The notes below the pieces were generated by a model. That model had not been told where the DNA came from and ran no database searches. It worked only from the letters and a program-made list of their open reading frames with translations. From Nyssa sinensis (lineage: Eukaryota; Streptophyta; Magnoliopsida; Cornales; Nyssaceae), in assembly GCA_008638375.1 (NCBI GenBank), contig CM018043.1:53270947-53334946 (forward strand): a DNA stretch of 64,000 bases, read 5' to 3'. The translations under genes were made by a program, and so were the position numbers. The first letter of the stretch is position 1, and the number at the start of each line of letters is the position of its first letter. This document shows, piece after piece, positions 58,001-64,000 of this stretch.

Positions 58001-59309
58001 GTGCTATTTGCTTCAGGAAGTGTTCCAACTGGTCGATTGCACCCTCATCACTTTGAAATTCGGGCACAGGATGATCCTTATGACGATATATTGTTTGAAT
58101 AATGACCTTGAGGTTGGGAGTCTTTGAGACGTTGACAAAGAAGATGTCCTTATATATGCCTGTTGAAACACACTATTATCAAATCAAATAGGCTATGACA
58201 GAATGGAATATCAATTGCAAACTGGAAAAAGTTTAAAATCAAAATACTTCAACAAGTTTACAAAAATAGGGCAATAGCTTTATCTATTTTGGTCAAAATT
58301 TCTTATACATAAATACATGTGGATGTATTGGTCCAATGGAGGGGCTACTGGGCATCCTTCCCTATGCCCATGGACCCCCTCAATCCAGATGAAGGCGGGA
58401 ATACCAACTAAACTAGCTGGAACCTTCCAAAATTTCATATTCACGGCACACCAAATGAACAATTTGTAAGGAATCACCTGAAATATGTTCTAGAATTCAA
58501 GGTGAAACTAGCTAATGAATTTACAGGAAAAAGATCTTCATTCACGGCTTGTCTAAGGTGTTGTAGATAAATTTAACTAGCAATGGCTCCATGTGATTCA
58601 TGTACACAATGGTTAACATTTACCAACTAGCTAATTATAACACCTAAAGAATAGAGAATTACCCAATAAAATTAGCCAAGAAGATGGTCATTATATTAAT
58701 ACCTTTAACCTCCTCATTATGACAAAGCATTTTCGCCAAAGTAGTCTTCCCACACCCTCCAGGAGCTGAAAGCACAACCACCGAGATACCATCCCTTTGC
58801 AACTCCATCTTCAATTCTTTAAGAGGCACATCAAACCCAACAATAAAATCTGAAACTCCAGGAACTTCACACGAGCCGAAGGATGCCCTTCGATTCGAAC
58901 TGTTTTGATTAGCCAAAGATCTCCTGCTATCACTAAGAAGCTGCGCTTGCACATTAATCTGAAAGAAACTTTTGAGAGAATTATGGAATTTGATAAGCTT
59001 CTTCGCGTAGAGATACCTTTTGCAGTAATTCCACGATTTGATTTTTGAGCACTTAATGACAAGCTCTTCGCCCTTATGTAACAGATTGGTCAGATCGGTG
59101 AACACTTTGGTGTCTTCATCCGAGCAGGCCAATCCCCTGTTTGATTTTTCAATATCATCGATCGCTGGCTTTATTGATTGTAGCGTGGTTGTAACGTTAT
59201 CGAGGTTGGACGTGAATTTGACTGCATCGTCTTTCACTTGCAAAGCACCTTTCAATATTTCACCAAGTGCCGCTCCCAAAGCAGATCCTCCAACCAACGC
59301 CGCTGCCAT
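55082..59309 (-). CDS. RPW8-NB-ARC-LRR helper receptor (RNL, NRG1-like), copy B
   Basis: Exons on the minus strand: 59309-58703, 58159-57753, 57332-56974, 56215-56025, 55926-55082. Phases are 1, 0, 2, 1, exactly as in copy A, giving 802 residues. The RPW8 domain starts MAAALVGGSALGAALGEILK; P-loop GGCGKTT (184-190), LLVLDDVWSGSESL, VTSRF, GFPLA, QHD (475-477) and LRRs such as LPEGLGKLANLEVLRLHDC follow. Compared with copy A, the linker between RPW8 and NB-ARC is shorter and exon 3 is 15 bp shorter. All splice sites and NB-ARC motifs look sound, so I expect a working gene. As with copy A, the family's known role is helper signalling with EDS1-SAG101, not direct effector recognition. Confidence 0.93.
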
Positions 59310-59616
59310 CTGAACGTATTTTCCGAAACCCTAATTCCCAGTTTCGTAATGGAATAGTTTCGAAATCTTTTATGTATTTGTGTACAAATTCAGTGAATAG
59401 ACTTTGGTAGTGAAGTAATGGAAAAGCAACGAATCTTTGGAATGTCCAGAAGTTTCTTAGAATTTTCAATCTCTCTCGTCGAAGCATAATGGAAATTTCC
59501 TCATTGACTTCTGGAAGAGACTTAAGCACTTGATTTTTGATTCGGACGTCTTTCATCTCCGTCTTGATTATTGATTCACACTGTTTGTTTCGGTTCAAGA
59601 AGCATCCCATCTGCAA
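59260..59616 (-). promoter_or_regulatory. Overlapping open frame across the start of NLR copy B
   Basis: A 118-codon frame (MQMGCFLNRNKQ...) begins about 307 bases upstream of the NLR ATG and ends 47 bases inside it in another frame. It resembles no domain. If the transcript starts upstream of 59616 it would be an upstream ORF overlapping the main start and could reduce translation. It may equally be chance. Confidence 0.3.
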
Positions 59617-59659
59617 AAAGAAACATGTACGGCAACATCACAGACTCCCCAAACAGTTT

Positions 59660-61975
59660 TCATAGAATCAGCAATCAGATAAACCACAAAGGTATGATCT
59701 CCCACTGGAAACATCTCAAGGAAGAAAACCAGTGACAAAAGGATTGAGTAAAGGGTGACACTGAGCTTCATGCTATTTGAGTTCTTAAATAATAAAGTGT
59801 AAATTTTAATTTTAATTTTAATTTTAATAAAAATAAATTTGTTATGAGTTTAAATTAGAATTAAAATTTTTAATTTTTTTAAAAATTTGAATTTAAATTT
59901 GAGGTGTTTATCTTGGCCGGCTTTACTTAGAGATGATAATTTATCCGTTTTGTCGGAACTTGCTCTGTCTCATTTTTAATAAAATGAATACGGAGTACTC
60001 ATAGACTGAATAGGAACAAAAAATATAAAAGAAATCGGAGTAGAAAATGGTCACTCCATCCTAAACCGTCCCGTTGTTATTCATAACTTTACTGCTCAAA
60101 AGTTATTCTCTAGTTACTTAAATTTGAAAATATTTCATCTTTATCATTTAATCATATTCTATGTAATAATCACAAAAATATTATTATTAAACATTTATTT
60201 AATTTTTAAAAATAATATAGAAAGATGTTTTTAGCTATAAAAAAAGCTTATGTTTTATGTTAAGTGGCATTAAAAAATTGTACAATCATATAAATTAATT
60301 TTAAATATATGATATAAAATATTTTAATAATATTTTAATTTAAAATATATATTAAATATCAGAATTTAATTTACATGACATATTACTAAAATTCTCTCCA
60401 ATTACCTTAGCACTCACATTTTTTTTCCCTCTTTAATTATAGCACTTAATTGAAGGGGGGTTATTTAGTTTGGGCATGGAGTACTCCCGAATATAGAGAT
60501 TATTCAATCCCAAGTATTATTAATCAGTAGATTTTATTCATTCTTTGAATTAATTATAAAATGACAAATTTACCCTTCATTATATAAGCCCATATACTGC
60601 CCTAATGCTCATTTGCACAACCCTAGGCGAATTCGATAGTAATCGCAGCTGTGTGGGAGTAGTGTTGTGTCTTGAACTGATCTATACTGTGTATATCTAA
60701 CAAATAAATGAAAGTGATTACTTTTTAGTGTTATTATATCTATATATTTAGGGAAGTTAAATATTTTAAAATACACAAGAAATAAGAATTTATTTGATGG
60801 GGGGGGGGGGGAAGGGGATAATTTTTTTTTTATGTTTGATGATAAATTTTTAAATTTATGAATTAAAAGAATTTAATATTAATTGATAATTTTTTTGATA
60901 AATAATTAAATTTATTGATATAAAAGAGCTTAAAAATTAGATAAGAAAAATGACAAAAAAAAAATTATTTTAAAAAATTTAAACTATGCAAAAAGAATCC
61001 AAAAATTAATAAAAAATTTATTCAAAAGTCAAATTAAAATTAAAATAAGAATAAAGTATGAAATATGAAATATTTTAAATTCAAGGAGTCGAGAACAAGA
61101 ATGAAAAATCATGTCAAAATTTCTTTTAAAAAGAAAAAACTAAAAAGAATTTGAATAAAAGAAATTGAGGGGAGTCAATTGTCCTCCCTAAGCCCCAAGC
61201 AGCTTTGTGTATAGGCATAGCAATTTAATCCTTTTCTTTTCTCCTTTTCTCAAATTCGTGCTAAATATACATTTTTTTTATACAACAATGCAAAAAAAAA
61301 AGAAGAGAAAGAATCGAATTATATAAAATTAATAAATATAATTATCAAAATATTTCATAAATAAAATATATTTAATTATTTAATCTCTCTTATAATTAAT
61401 ATGATAAAAAATTCTTTCAAAAAAATATTAATTATGAGGTAATAGAATTATTAATTATCTAATATAGAACAAAATTAGTTTCTTAAAAATTTAAAAATTA
61501 TGAATTTATTAAATATTAATTGTAAGAAGACTAATTATAATTAAACACTTTTGCCTAAATCATTTCATAGAAAATGTATAAAATTACGTACCATGATTAC
61601 TTTGGAGAAATGAATAAAATTATATTTTCTCACGAGTATAAAATTTTTAAAATTAAAATTAAATATAGATAAATATTCATAAGGATGAAATTTTTTTCTT
61701 TTTACAAGAAAATATATATTATGCCTATTTTAAATTATAAAAATTAATGTTAATTAATAATTTAAACTTATATATTTTTGTAATCTAATAAATATATTAG
61801 AAAGTAACTATATTTATCCTGTTTTAATAAATCAATATATGTAAGCCCAAAAATATTGGTGAGAATCCATATACGTCAATTGTAATGTATTGACAATTTA
61901 GGTGCTTAAACTAAACACTAACACTCAAAATTTTAAAATTAACAGACTTTGACTAAGATTTTAGATTAAAAAAGT
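59660..61975. other. AT-rich spacer, no gene seen
   Basis: Dominated by A/T runs. 59930-60110 has a short motif set (GATGATAATTTATCCG) typical of old hAT-type MITEs, but no ends were found. A poly-G run lies at 60799-60811. No coding evidence. Confidence 0.5.
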
Positions 61976-61979
61976 TAGA

Positions 61980-62835
61980 AAGAGAGAGGGAAGGAGAGGA
62001 GTTGAGGAAAAATGATGATGGGCACCATGGTGGACCGAGTCTTAAAGATTCTTTACAAGTTCTAGATGGGCCAATTACAAAGTCGAGAGCTAAGAAGTTA
62101 AGTGCACAAAAACGCTAATTGGGTGATTTTCGTACAGTTTTGATGTCACTTCATAATCTGAGCATAACTTTCTCATCCGAGCTCCGATTGAGATGATTCA
62201 AGATTCTATGGAAATCCAAGGCATATTTCTACAACTTTCATGTTTTGAGTTTTCTAAGATTCGGGCCACAGCAAGGTCGAAATCGAGTTTGAAGTTGTTG
62301 TACCTGCACTGATGACGTTTTTGGCTGCGCGAAAATTTTACTTATTTAATGGATTTCTGTTAATTAGTTTTAGTCAGTAGTTTAGGATGTTTTGAGCCTA
62401 AAAATGTCCAACCCATATCTTTTATTTAATGTAGGCCTTATTCGGCCATAGGGTTTCATAGAATATTTCAAAAAGAACTTGTAGCCGCATTTGGTAGACA
62501 GATGATGATTATTCACTAAGTTTTTGGAGAGTATTTTCTTGGTAGTTCTTTGAAGAACTATTTGAACTTATCGAGATTTCCCGTGGCGTTTACCAACGAC
62601 TTATCAAACGGATATCTACCATCATTGGTGGCGTCTTTCTTATACTGAGGTTCTTGTTTTGCACTAAACAACGGATTGAGGTCATATATACCAAGATTCT
62701 TGTTTGTCGTAAACAACGGGTCGAAATCTGTCATTCAGATCTCATTATAGAACGATCTTGGGTTTCTCTCTTTGTTGTCGGGTCTCGTTATTTTTGGCGG
62801 GGTTCGCATCAAATGAAAAGCTTATTTTATGTTTT
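61980..62835 (+). mobile_element. LTR-retrotransposon-like stretch, ends undefined
   Basis: Less AT-rich than its flanks, with a non-coding texture like LTRs. It holds a short tandem duplication near 62650-62735 (CACTAAACAACGGATTGAGG against CGTAAACAACGGGTCGAAAT). The short open frame across it has no domain. TG/CA ends and a target duplication could not be fixed. Confidence 0.35.
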
Positions 62836-63109
62836 GTTTTAAAAATAATGAAAGAAAAGAAAAGAGAGGAAACTCAAAATTAACAAAACGAAAATGTGAG
62901 AATAAGAAACGAAAACATCAAATTTCTTAAAAATCAAATAACATAATCTTTCTCTAATAAGAAAAAATAATTTTTTAAAATTCAATATTAATATTTATTG
63001 ATAAAAAAAATATAACCATAAAAATCTATTAGATCATATTTATAATAATAAAATACTACTATTTTGATTAATAAACTAAAATTTTTACTTATATACTAAT
63101 CTTATTATA

Positions 63110-64000
63110 ATAAGGGATAATTACACTTACCTCCCCTGAGGTTTCTAACAATTACAGAAACCTCCCCTATAGTTTCTGAAATAACACTGTCCCCCTTCTG
63201 GTTTCAATGTCTATAACAGATTCCCTCTGCCGTTAGTTGACCGTTAGTTGACCGTCCAAAGTTTGATGATGTAAGCAATTTTTTTGTCTAAATACCAAAT
63301 TTGTCCCTTACAAATTATGGTTAAATGACAAAACTATCCTCACTTTAATAATAATTTCTTTAATTAAAAAAAATCAAAATTTCTCTTTCCATCTTCTCTC
63401 TCTACAACCCACTTTCTCTCTCTCTCTCTCTCCAACCCCACCAAGAACAGACCCGAAACCCAGAATCTCCCAAACCAACCTCTATTGGTATGTTCATCCT
63501 TTTTGCACAGACTGCATGATCAAATACATCCAAGTGAAGGTTGAAGACAACGCCGCCGATGTGAAATGCCCGGCGTTGAACTGTGAGAACTTGTTCGACC
63601 TGGAACCAAGACTCTACTAGGTAGAGAGGGCGATGGCGGTTGTTTGCAAGTGCCTCTGCCCCAGCCCCCTCTCCGATTTATAAGGGGTGTGAGTCAGACT
63701 TGATCAACTTGACTGGTTGCTTGCTTTGATGGTGGGTACAAATCTGGGTGAAAATCATGCTTATCATATTTTTTAATCATTATATCTTTTGGCAAATGGC
63801 ATGGCATATGTTATGTGAACCAATTGAAATCTGTTTAGAATTAAATGCTATTATGTTATTTCCATGATTCCATGTTGGCATAAAGTTTTTTGGTTCAGCA
63901 TGTTAAAAAATTGAGGCATTCAAAGTCTGTGATTGGATCACATGTGTTGTTCCTGTTCCTGTGATTCTCCTGTTAGCTTTGAGGTTTCTTGATTTTGAGT
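63110..64000. mobile_element. Probable Mutator-like element, right end outside the window
   Basis: TAAGGGATAATTACACTTAC, then CTCCCCTGAGGTTT and the following sequence resemble a widespread plant terminal inverted repeat of the Mutator-like type. It is followed by a GC-richer interior with a coding fragment (next entry). The matching right terminus would lie past 64000, so the call is tentative. Confidence 0.4.
63483..63620 (+). pseudogene. Fragment of an RBR-type (RING-IBR-RING) E3 ubiquitin ligase
   Basis: The frame reads VHPFCTDCMIKYIQVKVED, then DVKCPALNCENLFDLEP and a TAG at 63618-63620. H-x-F-C-x2-C followed about 24 residues later by C-P-x4-C is the second half of the first RING of plant RBR ligases. 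Nothing else of the protein (IBR, second RING) is present nearby, and the segment sits inside a probable transposon, so it is a captured fragment. Confidence 0.65.

Overview
The window is nuclear DNA of a flowering plant, most likely a eudicot and probably a woody one. The evidence is large GT-AG introns, AT-rich spacers, microsatellites, dense LTR, LINE, hAT and Mutator-type insertions, a subclass III SnRK2 kinase and helper-type NLR genes. I cannot name the species.

Left third (1-26 kb) is mostly repeats. Three LTRs stand alone between perfect 5-bp target duplications (605-3760, 19138-21495, 21645-23650). Between them sits a complete Ty1/copia element (8982-13983) with 187-bp LTRs, primer site, purine tract and a CCTTT duplication; its polyprotein is broken by two frameshifts and five stops. 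Scattered among these are exons of an unidentified plus-strand gene (near 3.9-6.8 kb). One exon of it lies in an 820-bp block duplicated about 11 kb away. At 25068-26014 a Mutator-like element with long inverted ends carries a piece of a lysine-rich nucleolar protein gene.

Middle (26.5-37.3 kb): an apparently intact nine-exon SnRK2 kinase gene of the ABA-responsive subclass III (358 residues). Its large introns hold a tiny LTR element, hAT-type elements, SINE-like pieces and several very short insertions flanked by 11-17 bp direct repeats. Downstream lies a LINE whose 5' part is inverted relative to its 3' part.

Right part (42-59.3 kb): a minus-strand cluster of RPW8-type (RNL, NRG1-like) immune receptor genes. 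Two are complete, with matching five-exon structures (828 and 802 residues). Between them lie decayed pieces of further copies and a separate gene that keeps only the RPW8 domain, followed by about eleven copies of a 16-residue repeat. RNL proteins of this family act as helpers downstream of sensor NLRs and EDS1-family dimers. The repeat-tailed RPW8-only gene is the most interesting object here, because C-terminal repeats in Arabidopsis RPW8/HR proteins are known to affect NLR activation.

Right end (59.6-64 kb): AT-rich sequence, a retrotransposon-like stretch, and the start of a probable second Mutator-like element carrying a fragment of an RBR-type E3 ubiquitin ligase. No rRNA, no convincing tRNA and no CRISPR array is present.
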